From NCBI RefSeq assembly GCF_000276665.1, contig NW_004955427.1, forward strand, positions 3,768,561 through 3,832,560: DNA of 64,000 bases. The letters are read 5' to 3'. Shown here piece after piece: positions 47,165-59,499 of the stretch; position 1 is the first letter of the stretch; each line of letters opens with the position of its first letter. A program made the position numbers and the translations under genes. Below the pieces are notes generated by a model. The model saw only the letters and a list, made by a program, of their open reading frames with translations, ran no database searches and had not been told where the DNA came from. Source of the stretch: Chinchilla lanigera. Its lineage: Eukaryota; Chordata; Mammalia; Rodentia; Chinchillidae.

Positions 47165-47610
47165 AAAATCGCCACATACTTATTGTGCACTATTAATGAG
47201 GAGGTTACCCTTGTGAAGCTGTAATGTGCACTTGCTGTGGCCCCCTGTCCCCCTGACCTTCTCCACTCCCCAGAAACAAAGGCCAAGACCCTGGTTGGCC
47301 TAGATTACACCAATCAGTGAAACAGTTATTTTTAGATACCAGCTTAGACCTGAGAACAGTGGTCCCCTGACCTTGGGCCCCTGCTCAGGTCCCCCTACCT
47401 CGCAGCGTGCTCTTGCTGTGGTAGCTCCTCTACCTTTGCCAAATCATAAATAAACTTTTGCTTTGCGTTACTTCAGTTCTGACTTACAGCCCTAGACTTC
47501 CCCATCTTCCACGTGTTGACCCAGTCTTGCCTCATTCCCTTCTCTTCGCAGAAGTGAGGGAACAGAGAATCGGAGCGCCATCTCACGGGAGACCCCTAGC
47601 TCCCCAGATT
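47165..47610 (+). mobile_element. candidate ERV solo LTR
   Basis: GC-richer segment with an AATAAA signal at 47448-47453 followed by cttttgctttgcgtt and a C/T-rich stretch, an arrangement usual for retroviral R/U5. The upstream segment contains ccaatca (a CCAAT box) near 47310. No clear duplication was found, so the edges are guesses. Confidence 0.4.
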
Positions 47611-48699
47611 CCCCGCGGGATGACACAGAAGGACTGGATGAATGGCTTTCCACTCAGGGAAAGCAGTGCTTGTGAAATAGTGTCTAAGACAAGAACCATA
47701 GGAAGAGAAAAGCTTGCTGAAAGTAGAGATTTCTAGGTGGAAGTAGCAGCTAGTTCAAAGGCTCGAGGCAGAAACATCCGTAGCTGTGAGACACTGAATG
47801 GGATCATTTTGAGTTCACTAGTGTGAGGGTCTTAAACAGCAGACAGAGGCAGAATGCAAAAATCTCCTAAATCAGAATAAGAAGTCTGGATTTCATTCTA
47901 AAGATTTTTGTGGATCTTTACTACATTATACCTACTCTCACCTGGCATTTCCCCTCTCCCCTTTTTGTTTAATGTTTTCCCTTTAGTACTACCATTTCAC
48001 ATACTGTGTTCCTGCTAGAATGCAAACTCTGTAATGACTGGGACTTGTGTTAATTTTATAGTCCCAGGTGATGGAGAAATCCCAAGCATGTAATATGCTT
48101 TTAATAAGTAATATTGGATTAACATGAATATTTTGGAGGGAGGAGAAGGCTTAATAGAGCAGGGAGATAAAATACAGGCAACAGTGAGAATCTACGTGGG
48201 ATACAAAGTGTTTAATTGGAATGGAAGTGGAGACAAGTGGAAAATTCAAACTTCATTTTGGAAGTTTAACTGGTGGCATTGTGTGATGGATTGAATGTGG
48301 GAAAAGTGGGAAATATGAGGAATCGGAAATGGCTTCTGGGTTTTTATCTAGCAATTGCATAAGACTGTAGAACTCAGGTGCTGTAGTTTACTATCACAGA
48401 GGAAATTTGCCTAGAATCTTAGCTCTTCTTGGTATTTCCCACATGATTCTCTGGAATTGTGTTTGTCTCCTGAATGGTAACAATAGAAGTAATAGCTGCT
48501 GCACCAATATTAGTAGCTTTATGTGCCTATGTGCAGAGAGTTACTGTAAATAGTAAGGGGTATAACCTCTGTAAGAATTGACTTAAATTATTTGTGCTTG
48601 TACAAAAAGATAAAATTGGTATTCCTGAAGTATTTACGGCAGGGTGTAGTTTCTCAGGGTACAGCTTTTATAGCTTTCCCTAAAAAGTGCTAGGTAATA
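47611..48699. other. unassigned DNA
   Basis: Nothing recognised. Confidence 0.4.
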
Positions 48700-48704
48700 G
48701 ATGC

Positions 48705-49065
48705 TGTTATGGTATATATTTAGATGTCCCCAAAGCTTCAAAGGTGGGACTTGGGGAGGTGCTTGGATTGTGGGATTTTGATAGTCATCAGTGGACTAGT
48801 TGGCTGTTTAGTTTGTAGTCAGTATGATGCTGGCAAGGGGGGCCTGGCCAGAAGAGTGGGCCACTGGGGGCTTGGAAGGGTCCATCCCCTTCCCTCCCTT
48901 TTCCCTTGAGTTCTGTCTCTGCTTCCCTCTGCCATACTGCCTTTCCTTGGAGCCAGCCGACTATGGACTGAACCCTCTACAAATTGTGACCCAAATAAGC
49001 CTATTCTCCTTTAAATTGTGGGAGTCAGGTATTGTGTCCCTGTGGTGAAGAAAGTAACAAAGACG
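48705..49065 (+). mobile_element. solo MaLR LTR
   Basis: It starts tgttatggtatatatttaga and ends ccaaataagcctattctcct, then ggagtcaggtattgtgtccc and gtaacaaagacg. A perfect 5-bp duplication, GATGC, lies at 48700-48704 and 49066-49070. The final CA has become CG. Confidence 0.93.
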
Positions 49066-49070
49066 GATGC

Positions 49071-50825
49071 TTTAAGCAAAGAAATTGTATTTACCCATTC
49101 TTGTATGCAAAGTATGACAAGTGGATTGTTCATATGTCCATTGAATTAAATTAAAAAAAAAAGAAACATAAGGCTACTTTCTCAGGAGTATACATCAAGA
49201 AAGAATTATATATAATTACATTCATTTTGGCTTTATAGTTCTGCCCTGGGTACACTGGGATGGGGAAAGGTTTTCTTACAAAATGTGCATTTGGCATTTG
49301 CATGAAAAGTGCTGCTTAGGGACATACCTCTGTAGCCATCTTTCAAATTTTCCTAAAGTGACACAACAGTGCTTTTGCTTCCAAGTTCCTTAAGAGCATC
49401 ATTATTGTTCATCTGCAACTAGACAGGAATATTTTGTTGTAATTTTACCTGTAATCATGTTTGGATATCAGCGTTTCATTTCAGTCCTGAAAGTCCAACA
49501 ATGAAGGCTCTGGGGTCTGATGCTGAAGATTTTGGTCCTTTATCATGTATTCTAAAGGAGTCCCCTGTAGTCATGAAGATTCTTTTAAGCCCAGGAATTA
49601 AGCCTCTCATAAAGTCCCAAGAAATGTGACCCAAAATATTTTCCATTGCCTCAATTTGTTAGAATTATATCTAAACTAAGAACATCTTAAGATTTCAGCC
49701 TATGTATTTATTTCTTATGTTCATCTTATTTGGTCTTTAACTTTTTTCTTCACACCTGCTAAGCTCTCCTCATTGTCTCTCCTGTTTAAAGTTGCAGACA
49801 GTGTAATACATAATAAAATTTGCAACTGATATAATTTCCTCAGTCTGTAGGGATGGGTCTGTAGTTTTGTGTCCTCCACAGGGAGATGCATGGATGTCTA
49901 TTAATTAATTGAATTTGGATTATATTCATTTAGATTTAAGAGACAGGATCTTTTCATTTGAGTGGAAAAATTGAAATTAATGATAAATGACACATTTAAG
50001 TTCAGCATTTATCTATTTCCCATTGAAAGATTTTGCATCTAATAAAATCAAATTTCCAAAAAGTGCAATATCTTCTAAGAATTAGAAAAAGAACCCTTGC
50101 TGTTTCCTAGAGAATTTTGGCACATCTATAAAATTATTACAGAGTTTAGGGAAGTCAGATTATGTATTAAAAGATAAAAATATAAATCCTAGAGCTATAG
50201 CAAGTCTTAGCATCAAAGTACTGTAGTTCATTAAGTGAACTGGTTTGCAGAGAATATTCCATATATAGCATAGGGAATGGGTCATTCTTTTATGTATCAG
50301 ATTTATGCAATATTATAGCATTTAGTAATGTATAGTAACACCTTAAAATATTCATTACATTTAATTTCACTCTTGAGAATAAACTCTAAGTAAAAATTCT
50401 GAACTTTCCATCCCACCTTTAAAAATCAAAATAATCAATTTATCTCCCACATTTCAGAAACATTTAATGAAGCACTATTTTAAAATACTAAAAATGAACA
50501 TAGTATTAATAGTCAAACTGGGAAGTTAGAGGAAATGTGATGAAAGATGGATAATGAAGGATTTGCAATAAGTTAGCAATATTACATAGGAAAGTCCAGG
50601 GATGCTTTTTACATACAATGCAAAGAAAATAGACAAGGAAGGAACCAACATTTATCAGTGATTTTCTACGTTTTCTTCTTTATAACTTTATATGCTTTCT
50701 AAACAGTTGGTAAGTTCTACTTTTATCATCAGAAAAAAGTGAAATATACTTGTATATAAACAACTCAGCTTAGTGATAATGATTTATCCTCTGACATTGG
50801 TCACTTATGATAACCTCTTGATGTA
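49071..50825. other. unassigned AT-rich DNA
   Basis: No gene or named repeat recognised. Confidence 0.4.
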
Positions 50826-51542
50826 CTTTCTGAGGAACAGTTGGATAAATTTTTTCACACTTTGTGGGTTGTCTTTTCACTCTGTGGTGATTTATTTAGG
50901 TTTGCAAAAACTTTTTAATAAGATGAGATCCCAGTTGTTGATACTTTGAAGTATTTCACACGCAGTTTGGGTTTGTTCAAGAACTGTCTGCCTACCCCTA
51001 TGTCTTCAAGATTTCCACCTACTTTCTTTTTCAGTAGATTTAGTTTAGTTTTTGTTTTACTATTTATATTTTTGACCCATTTTGATTTAAGTTTAGTGCA
51101 TAGTGATAGACATGGATTTAGTTTTAGTGTTTGGCATGTGGAAAGCCAGTTTTTCCAGCACCATTTATTAAAGAGACTATCTTTCTTCCAGTGAGCATGT
51201 TTGGCCCCTTTGTCAAAGATAAGGTGGCTGAGCGTATTTGCAGCTGTGTCTGCATCATCTAATCTGTTTCATGGATCATTGGGTCTGTGTTTTTTTGCAA
51301 TACCATGCTGATTTTTTCAGAGTAGCTTTGTAGTGTAATTTTAAGTCAGAGATTGTAATGATTCCTATTTTGACTTTGTTGCCCAGGATTGCTTTTAATA
51401 TTTTAGGTTTCTTCTGTTTTCAAATGAATTTTAGGAATATTTTCTCTAGATCTGTGAGGTATGGTAATGTTATTTTGATTGGGATTACATTAAATCTGTT
51501 TAACAGTTTTGGGAGTATGGCCATTTTCACAGTTCTTTCTAT

Positions 51543-51671
51543 CCATGAGCAAGGAATATCTTTCCATATTCTGAAATCCTTTTCAATCTCTTTCTTTCAG
51601 AGTAAGGAATCATGAGCAAGGAATATCTTTCCATATTCTGAAATCCTTTTCAATCTCTTTCTTTCAGAGTA
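51543..51671. repeat. tandem duplication of about 60 bp inside L1 ORF2
   Basis: The stretch from catgagcaaggaatatcttt through ctctttctttcagagta occurs at about 51544-51604 and again, unchanged, at about 51613-51672. Only a short aggaat-type spacer lies between. Confidence 0.9.
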
Positions 51672-52616
51672 CTGTAAATTTCAATATATAGATCTTTTTC
51701 TTCCTTGTTAGACTGATTCCTATGTATTTCATTTTTTGGGATGCTATTGTGAAGGGTGTGGTTCCCCTAATTTCTCAAAGAGTTTCCTTTTTGTGTACAG
51801 GAATGCTATTGATTTTTGAGTGTTGACTTTGTATCCAGCTACACTACTGAATTTGTGGATTAGTTCAAGGAGTCTTCTGGTGGAGTTTTTGGGGTCTTCC
51901 ATGTAAAGTGTCATGTCATCTGCAAATAGTGATAATTTTACTTCTTCCATTCCTATACTTATTCCTTTTATTTCTCTTTTTTGTCTAATTGCTCTGGCTA
52001 ATGCTTCCAGAACTATGTTGAATAGGAGTGGTGACAGTGGACATCCTTGTCTTGTTCCTGATTTTAAAGTAAAAGCTTTCAGTTTTTGTTCATTTAGTAT
52101 GATGTTGGCTGTTGGATTGTCATAGATGGCTTTTATCAGATTGAGGTAAAGACCATCTATTTCAATTGTCTGTAGGGTTTATCATGAATGAGTGTTGGAA
52201 TTTGTCAAAAGCTTTTTCTGCATCTATTGAGATGATAATGTGATTTTTTCTTCAGCTCTGTTGATATGGTGTATTACATTTATTGATTTGCATATGTTGA
52301 ACCATCCCTGCACTGGTGGGATGAATCCCACTTGGTCATGGTATATAATCTTATTAATGATTTGCGGCATCCTGTTTGCTAATATTGTATTGAGGTTTTT
52401 GTATCTATGCTCATTAGGGAGATTGGCCTGTAGTTTTCTTTTCTGATTGGGTCTTTCTCTGGTTTTGATATCAGGGTAATACTTGCCTCCAAGAATGAGT
52501 TTGGGAGAATTTCTTCCCTTTCAATGTCATTAAAGAATTTGAGGAGTATTGGCATTGAATCTTCTCTAATTTGTTCATACTATTCTATTGTAAATCCATC
52601 AGGATCTGGGCTTTTC

Positions 52617-52699
52617 TTTTTTTTGGTACCAGGAATCTAACTTAGGACCTCATGCTTACCAGGCAGACACTTAGGCCACTGAAGTATATCTCTGGCCCC
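52617..52699 (-). mobile_element. ID-type SINE in L1 copy B
   Basis: T run, then ggtaccaggaatctaactta, then gcttaccaggcagacac, ending tatatctctggcccc. It interrupts the L1 sequence between the gatctgggctttt and gttgggaaatttttaatt segments. It is more diverged than the other IDs. Confidence 0.88.
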
Positions 52700-53682
52700 T
52701 GTTGGGAAATTTTTAATTGCATTTTTATTTTCATTAACTGATATTGGGTGATTGAAAATTTTTATATCTTCTTGATTTAGTTTTGGCAATGCATAGATTT
52801 CTAAGAATCTCTCAATTTCTTCTGTGCTCTCCATCCTATGCGAGTAAAGATTATTGAAGTAGTTTTGATTATCTTATGAATTTCAACTAGATCTGTAATT
52901 ATTTCATCCTTTTCATCACTCATTGCATGAATTTGAGTTTTTCTTCTTTTTTATAAGGGTGGCTAGGGGTTTATTAATTTTATTTATTCTTTCCAAGAAC
53001 CAACTCTTAGATTAATTGATTCTTTGTAGTATTTTCTTAATCTCAATTGCATTCTAGCCTGATCATTATAATTTTCTTCCTTCTATGGGCTTTGTGCTTG
53101 ACTTGCTCTCTTTTTAGAAGCTTGAGGTGCAGCATTAGGTTATTTGTGCTCATTCTGTTTTACCCATGTGAGATTTCACCACTATAAATTTTCCTCTGAG
53201 GTCTGCTTTCATTCTGTCCCTCAGGTTCTGCTAAGTGGTATTTGAATTTTCATTTGATTGTAGATATTGTTTAAGTTCTTCTTCATTTCATCTATGACTC
53301 ATTGGTTATTCAGGGTGGTATTAATTAATTTCCATGTGTTTATGGAGTTTTTGCAGTTTCTTTTGCCATTAATTTCCAATTTCATTGCACAATGGTCAAA
53401 TAATATGCAGGGATAATTTCATTTCCTTTGCACTTACTTCAGCATGTTCTATGGGCTAGTATATTGTCTACTGTAGAGAATAGCTTGTGTGGAGCTAGAA
53501 GAATGTGTATTCTGATGTTGGTTGCAAAACCCTGTAAACATCTACTAAATCACTTGTTCACAGGTTTGGTTCAGCTGGTTTTTTTTTTGCTGATTTTATT
53601 GTCTAGTTGAACTATATGTGACAAGGGGATGTTAAGGTCCTCCATTACAATTGTGTCATTGCTTATTTGGTTTTTCTTTTCT

Positions 53683-53788
53683 TTTCTTTTTTTTTGTTTT
53701 TTTGATTTTTCTCCGGTACCAGGAACCGAACTCATGACCTTGCACTTGCCAGGCAGGCAATTTGCCTCTGAGCTAAATCCCCAGCCCC
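53683..53788 (-). mobile_element. ID-type SINE in L1 copy B
   Basis: T run, ctccggtaccaggaaccgaa, then cacttgccaggcaggca and gagctaaatccccagcc. A perfect 15-bp duplication, TGGTTTTTCTTTTCT, lies at 53668-53682 and 53789-53803. Confidence 0.95.
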
Positions 53789-54619
53789 TGGTTTTTCTTT
53801 TCTATTAGTAGTTGTCTTGGGTGCTCCCATATTTGGTGCATACATATGTATGATTGTTATTTCTGTCTTTGAAGTTTTTCCCTCACAAGTTTGTAGTGAC
53901 CTTCTTTATCTCTTTTGATCATTCTTGCTTTGAAGTTCATATTGGCTGCAAACAGAATAGCTACCTTTGCTTTTTTCTGGGTTCCTGTTGCATGGAAGAT
54001 TGTTTTCCATCCTTTGATTTTCAGTCTATGAATTTCATTTACAGTTAAATGATTTCCTGTGTACACCATATTGCTGGATTTTGTTTCTTGATCCATTCTG
54101 CCAGTCTGCTTCTTTTGATTGGTGAATTGAGGCCATTTACATGGATTGTTATAAATGATATATATTAGCTTATCATTGTCATGTTATTTTCCTGTTATTG
54201 CTTCCCTGCTTTTTTGCTTTGTTTAATTTCTTGTCCTTCCTGGTGGTTTCTTTCTATTGTTCTTGGAATTTTGGTCATTTTTATCTCTGTCTAGAATATC
54301 TTACAATACTCTTTTTATGGTTGGTTGATTGTCATGAATTTTATCAGTCATTCTTTTTCATGGAAATTTCCTAATTTTCCATCAGCTTGGAAAGATAATT
54401 TTGTAGGATACATCAACCTGGGTTGGAAGTTGTTTTCTTTCAGCACATGAAATACTTCAATCCAAGCTCTTCTTGATTTGAGGATTTGTGTTGAGAAGTC
54501 TGCCATGATGAGCTTTCCTTTATAGGCAATCTGTTTCTTTTCTCTAACAGCTTTTAATATTCTGCTCCTGTGCTGAATATCTGGGATACTGATTACTATA
54601 GGTCTGGATGTAGATTTAT

Positions 54620-54683
54620 TTTGATCATGGCTAACTGGTTGATCATGGCTAATTTATTTTGATCATGGCTAATTGATCATGGC
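54620..54683. repeat. short tandem repeat at the gap edge
   Basis: GATCATGGCTAA recurs four times (about 54625, 54641, 54660 and 54675) with short variable spacers before the run of N begins. The matching L1 position in copy A has only one related segment. Confidence 0.85.
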
Positions 54684-55128
54684 NNNNNNNNNNNNNNNNN
54701 NNNNNNNNNNNNNNNNNNNNNNNNNNNNNNNNNNNNNNNNNNNNNNNNNNNNNNNNNNNNNNNNNNNNNNNNNNNNNNNNNNNNNNNNNNNNNNNNNNNN
54801 NNNNNNNNNNNNNNNNNNNNNNNNNNNNNNNNNNNNNNNNNNNNNNNNNNNNNNNNNNNNNNNNNNNNNNNNNNNNNNNNNNNNNNNNNNNNNNNNNNNN
54901 NNNNNNNNNNNNNNNNNNNNNNNNNNNNNNNNNNNNNNNNNNNNNNNNNNNNNNNNNNNNNNNNNNNNNNNNNNNNNNNNNNNNNNNNNNNNNNNNNNNN
55001 NNNNNNNNNNNNNNNNNNNNNNNNNNNNNNNNNNNNNNNNNNNNNNNNNNNNNNNNNNNNNNNNNNNNNNNNNNNNNNNNNNNNNNNNNNNNNNNNNNNN
55101 NNNNNNNNNNNNNNNNNNNNNNNNNNNN
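54684..55128. other. assembly gap, 445 N
   Basis: Unsequenced bases inside L1 ORF1 of copy B. Any frame drawn through this interval is meaningless. Confidence 1.
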
Positions 55129-55259
55129 ATTGTAGATTTGCTGAGCAATTCATTTATAAATGTTGACATTTCTTTTTTTACCTGAGAGATTATTTCTGAT
55201 ATGATTTGCTCCGTAGCTTCATAGATTTGTTTACTTTGTGCACTATCATTTCAGAAATT

Positions 55260-56610
55260 TCAGATGTGTCTGCCATTTTCTTATATGTCAGCATCTTGTT
55301 GTTGTTGGTGGGATGGATGTCTAAGATTACATCTTGCTTCTCTATCTTTTCATTTTATCTTTCAAAAAATTTTATTTTTTTTCTGTGTTGATCCTTGTAA
55401 GTTTTTGTAGTAGGGAGCCATATCACTAGTATTAAGTCCTCTCTAGGAAAGGTCTGTTCCTCAGGGATATCTTCTATGTGTAGGAGGTTCTTGGCCTGTG
55501 TCTGTTGCAACATCCTAGTTAATTCTGTTAACGTTCCTAGTTACTTAACAGTGAGATGTTGGTATCTGTTTGGTTCAGTTCCTAGTTCTTTGGTGCTGGG
55601 CTGTGGTGAGGCTATTACCCTAGAACTATCAATATTGTTACAGAAGGGAGAACAACTGATTACAACAGAGATGACATCCTAGCTAAAATAGTATAATTAA
55701 CAATAACAATAGCATCAAGTACATTTTAGAAACTGACAAACTATGGTAGGTATTAATTTTGCACCTAAAACTATAGAAGTACAACTTACAATTATATAAC
55801 AGAACTTATTGTAAATGAGAAGCTTGTATTCACAGTGTTTTGCATTGGTAGAGTGGTTTTGTCCTGTGGTGGGAGATTTAAGAAGGAGAGTGGATAAAAC
55901 AATGATAACTGGAAAGAAAGTAGAAGCAAGCCTGGACAGAATGACCACACACACTTTGGGAGACCAGTGGAGAGGGCAGGAGATAAAGAGTGAGGCAGAA
56001 AGCAAGGGATTGTCTGAACTTTGGTCTCTGGGTTTGGGGGATGGGATTAGTTTTCTGTGTCTGGAGTTTTCTCCAGCCATTTAGAAAAGAGAAAAGAGAA
56101 AAGGAAAAGAAAAACAAAGAAAACCAGGATGAATCAAAACAAAACAAAAAAATAAAAAAATGAGAGCGAAAGGGGGGCCCACCCACCTACTTCTACTCCC
56201 GGTGTCCCTGTCCCCAAGCGCATTGCTGGGTCACCTCACTCACCACCTGTTGGCTCGTCTTGCTATTGTTCCTTCAGACTTTTCACACCACTCATCCTGC
56301 CTGTCCATCCTGTGCACACTACTTGTGACCCTACTGTGTCACTGGTGTTTCCTCTGGTCTCTAGACCTTCCCAAGCAGTTCACCTCAGTTGTGGCAGCCA
56401 CAAGGGGAGGGGCCATTCTCTAGGCCTTTCTAGCACAATCACCTGGGCCCAGTGGTGCTGTAGATGGTGATGGAAGAAGCTGCCCTCTGTGCATTCACCT
56501 GGGTTCTAGTCAGGGACCTCATTTTGAGGGCCACTACTCTAGCTTGTCTTGGGGACAGCAGGATTTGGTAGGGGAGTGAGGGGGAGCTAAGCTGTATTAT
56601 CAGACACTCT
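55260..56610 (-). mobile_element. probable 5'UTR of L1 copy B
   Basis: It continues directly upstream (minus strand) of the L1 ORF1 5' portion shared with copy A (tttcagaaatttcagatgtg). The distal part (about 56160-56560) is GC-rich, as expected for an L1 promoter region. It shows no clear similarity to the repeated units of copy A. It could instead be unrelated flanking DNA. Confidence 0.45.
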
Positions 56611-56663
56611 GTTAGTTAGACAGGCCTTGAAGATGAGTTCTGGTCATTGGAATCTCCAGGTCC

Positions 56664-56753
56664 TGGGCTGGGGATGTAGCCCAGTGGCACAGTGCCCTCC
56701 TGGCAAGTGTGGGGCCCTGTGTTTGGTTCCTGGTACCCAAACTTTTTTATTTT
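56664..56753 (+). mobile_element. ID-type SINE
   Basis: ID body (gggctggggatgtagcccag, then ctcctggcaagtgtggggcc, then ggttcctggtaccc) with a short T/A tail. The 14-bp duplication GAATCTCCAGGTCC/GAATCTCCATGTCC lies at 56650-56663 and 56754-56767. Confidence 0.93.
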
Positions 56754-56767
56754 GAATCTCCATGTCC

Positions 56768-57960
56768 CGTCCCTAACATGCATCATGTGATTTTCCATAT
56801 TCTTGTCCTGTTTGGGAAGCTGAATGGGAAGAATTCAGTGGAGGACTCTGAGTAAACTTTAATGCTCTTCTTTTTTTTTTTTTTCTTTTCTTCTTTTAAT
56901 AAGACTATGATACTTAAGCTGTTCACAATGAACTGTGTTTCATGTGATTACTAAAGACATAAATTTATCTTGGGCAGAAACACTGCCTCATCATGTAGAA
57001 ATAGGTGTATGTGATGAGGCTTCAGCATAAACTGAAAACATAATTAAGTACTGTGAGAAAGTGACTTAAACATTTATGCCCCTACTCTTGCTACCTTGTT
57101 GCCAGTATGTTAACTCACACCTATAGCCTCATGGGGCATTACCTGTAAGTAGTCAACAGAAGAGCAAAGACTATTTGGATCTACTTATAGATACTCCTGC
57201 ATAATATGCTGGCACAAATAAAGAGTCAGCTACTCTAGCTGTAATGTTCTCTAAGTCTTGTGCGCAGAACTTGAAAACTGTGCTTACTTATCTGAAAGAG
57301 GTAGTCAGAAGTATGTATCTAAAGTGATCATAGTGACTTAGTTAACAGTTTGGTCAGGTGCTCAAGAACTTAGATATTGTAACATTTTGGAGTTGGTGAC
57401 AAAGTAGTTATGCAGGGGTGTGTGGATAGGACACACAGAGTGAGGGTTTAGTGAGGGAATATGAGTGTGACACATGAATGATCACCAAAGGTAAGCCCTG
57501 TGGGTGAGGGTTTCTATTACTAGACAGATAAGACAATCTATTCCATGGAGGTCAGGCAGCTCCATCCTCTTACCATTTCTATGTTTCTTCAGGGGGCAAA
57601 TGAAAATAGTGGTCATGGCTTCAGAGAGGGAAGGTGTTATACAAAGAGTCAAACTCTTGAATTTACTTTTATCAAGACTGAACTTTCTGTCATTACTGCT
57701 GAATACATAGCCTGCCAATTTCAGGGTCTACTTGAGAGCCTGGTAATTCCCCATTGCCTGGTAGGATCAGCCAGACACCTGGCAAGACTCTCACTGCCTT
57801 TCCTGCCCTCAATGCTTCCTCCAGTATCATCATACAGGGCTCTCTGAGTGCCCCAAGGTAACACATATAATCTTGTTTTTCACCAAGGAGTATATTGTAA
57901 AACAACAGAGACAATGTGCTCAACTCCACAGGAGTGGGTTAGGGGTCTCTGGTTTTACTA
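56768..57960. other. unassigned DNA, possibly ERV-L-related
   Basis: A segment at about 57130-57260 (gagcaaagactatttggatc) and another at 57500-57860 look repeat-derived, but I cannot name them. Overlapping frames on both strands at 57482-57929 have no domain I can support. Confidence 0.35.
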
Positions 57961-57966
57961 CATAGC

Positions 57967-58397
57967 TGTCTTGGTTACTTTTCTCTCACTGATGGGACAA
58001 AATACCTGATGCCCAAAATTAAGGAAGGAAAAGTTTATTTACCTCACAGTTTGTGGAGGTTTCAGTCTATACTCAGCTGGCTTCAAGGCAGGGCAGCAGG
58101 GCACAAGGGCAACATTTCAAGGCAGCGCGAGACAGGAAAAGCAGCAAGAGCAAAAAAGGGGAGGAACAAGCCTCTTTTCCCTCCTTATATTGTGTATCAC
58201 CTCTCTGCCACACCCACACCATCTCCAAACCCTGCGCTGAGTCACACAGTTAACCTTCTAAACTTCTCATGTTGACACTATGAGCAACATCCCAGAGAAG
58301 GAAGGACATGTTCTTTTCACCCCAGGATATAGAACTGCTGAGTCACTTAGCTAAGCTTCTAGACTCCTCAAGTTGACACAGTGTACCAGCCATAGCA
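57967..58397 (-). mobile_element. solo MaLR LTR with intact ends
   Basis: Antisense LTR: tgtcttggttacttttctct, then gacaaaatacctgatgccc, then ggaggtttcagtctatactc, ending ccagccatagca. The terminal TG...CA is kept. A perfect 5-bp duplication, ATAGC, lies at 57962-57966 and 58398-58402. This gives a 431-bp LTR. Confidence 0.95.
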
Positions 58398-58439
58398 ATA
58401 GCCCTTCAGTAATGCAGGTGACTTGATCATATAGTGACA

Positions 58440-59030
58440 TTCCTATTAGATATATGGATATGAAGTTGCCTGAGTGACAGCACTCATGGATTTGAGAAGT
58501 TGACACACAGGTTGCAATATATCCTCTGTACGAGTGACCATGTATGATATTATTGCTTCCATAGCCAGAATGCCAGAGTTAATAGCCAAAAGATTGGAGT
58601 AGATTTACTCTCTCTTACCCCATATAATCCTCTCACAAGAGTTATACTTCCTCCTGTCACTGTTTACAACTGATGTTTCCTTTAAGGAGAACAACTATAC
58701 CAGGAAACTACAAAAGGATTCCATTGAATTGGAAGCTGGAAATGTCAGGTGGTAACTTCAGTTTCCTCAAGCTATTAAATCAACGAGAAAATAAAGGAAC
58801 TACTCTCTGGATTGTGACGACTGACCCTGGTCATTAGGAGAAATATTACTGTACCACTGTGGTAAGGAAGAGTATGCAGACCCATGTTCTTATTCTTTTG
58901 GTACTACCATGACCGATAATAAAAGTTATTAGAGAACTGTAGTAACTTAATTCAAGGCCAGAAAAGGCTCTGACCATGCAGGCATTAAAACACGCTAATG
59001 GTGTAGGCAATATGGAGTGAGTACTGGAAG
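58440..59030 (+). mobile_element. ERV-L internal fragment (pol end with dUTPase-like part)
   Basis: At 58820-58960 the sequence resembles the dUTPase-side region of ERV-L pol (gactgaccctggtcattagg, then tggtaaggaagagtatg, then ttggtactaccatgac). Upstream parts to about 58590 are also consistent with it. Stops and indels throughout show an old, non-coding copy. Confidence 0.5.
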
Positions 59031-59064
59031 AAGGAAAAGGCCAGTTTCAGAAAGGAGAATGGCT

Positions 59065-59420
59065 ACCGTTGTATCTTAATTGTTCCTCAAAGGCCTGTAG
59101 TCTCACGCTGGGTGCTGTTGAAAGAGATGGGGTCTAGTGGGAAGTTTTGGGTCGCTGAGGGAATGCCCTTGAGGAGGAGAGTAGAACCATGGCTCTTCAT
59201 GTTTTTATCTCTGCACCTCGGCTGCCATGAGGCAAATGCCTCCCTGAACCACACGCCCCCACCATCACGTGGTGCCTCATCATAGGCCCAAAGGCCAGGG
59301 CGCAACTTATCATGGACTGAAGCCTCTAAAACTATGAACCCAAATAAGTTTTCTTTTTTTAAGTTGATTATTTCAGGCATTTTATTACTGTGGTGGAAAG
59401 TGGAAACAAGAATGGTACCA
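59065..59420 (+). mobile_element. solo MaLR-type LTR
   Basis: It starts near tgtatcttaattgttcctca, with ggctcttcatgtttttatct in the middle, then atcatggactgaagcctcta, then cccaaataagttttcttttt and caggcattttattactgtgg. The order matches the other MaLR LTRs but is more diverged. Edges approximate. Confidence 0.75.
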
Positions 59421-59499
59421 CACGTGCATATTTCTCTCCTTGTTCTCAAATGGACTTTCCTCTGTACACATGAACCCCTGTTATCTTTGTCTCTTTCTA

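Larger units (their letters stand above)
50826..54160 (-). pseudogene. L1 ORF2 (copy B): endonuclease and reverse transcriptase
   Basis: Minus-strand blocks in order: endonuclease (NEIHRLKIKGWKTIFHATGT, then KAKVAILFAANMNFKARMI at 54040-53900), the ESTEEIERFLEIYALPKLNQ linker at 52830, RT palm with FADDMTLY at 51926-51903, then [20 protein letters not shown] at 51915-51926 is the RT catalytic motif that copies RNA into DNA at the nick. The pre-RT and RT regions missing from copy A are present here. Frameshifts, stops, two ID insertions and a 69-bp-spaced tandem duplication inactivate it. Confidence 0.88.
50826..56610 (-). mobile_element. LINE-1 copy B, long but lacking its 3' end
   Basis: On the minus strand: a probable 5'UTR (56610-55260), ORF1 (about 55250-54180, broken by an assembly gap), then ORF2 from about 54160 through endonuclease, RT and part of the C-terminus to about 50826, where L1 homology stops. 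The cysteine domain and 3'UTR seen in copy A (22.4-21.56 kb) are absent. Two ID SINEs are inserted, and numerous stops are present. It is the longest L1 in the window but dead. Confidence 0.88.

Noticed and set aside
54669..55185. long open frames spanning the N run
   Set aside because: They are artefacts of translating unknown bases.
58009..58275. 88-residue lysine-rich frame
   Set aside because: Lies wholly in the antisense strand of a solo LTR.
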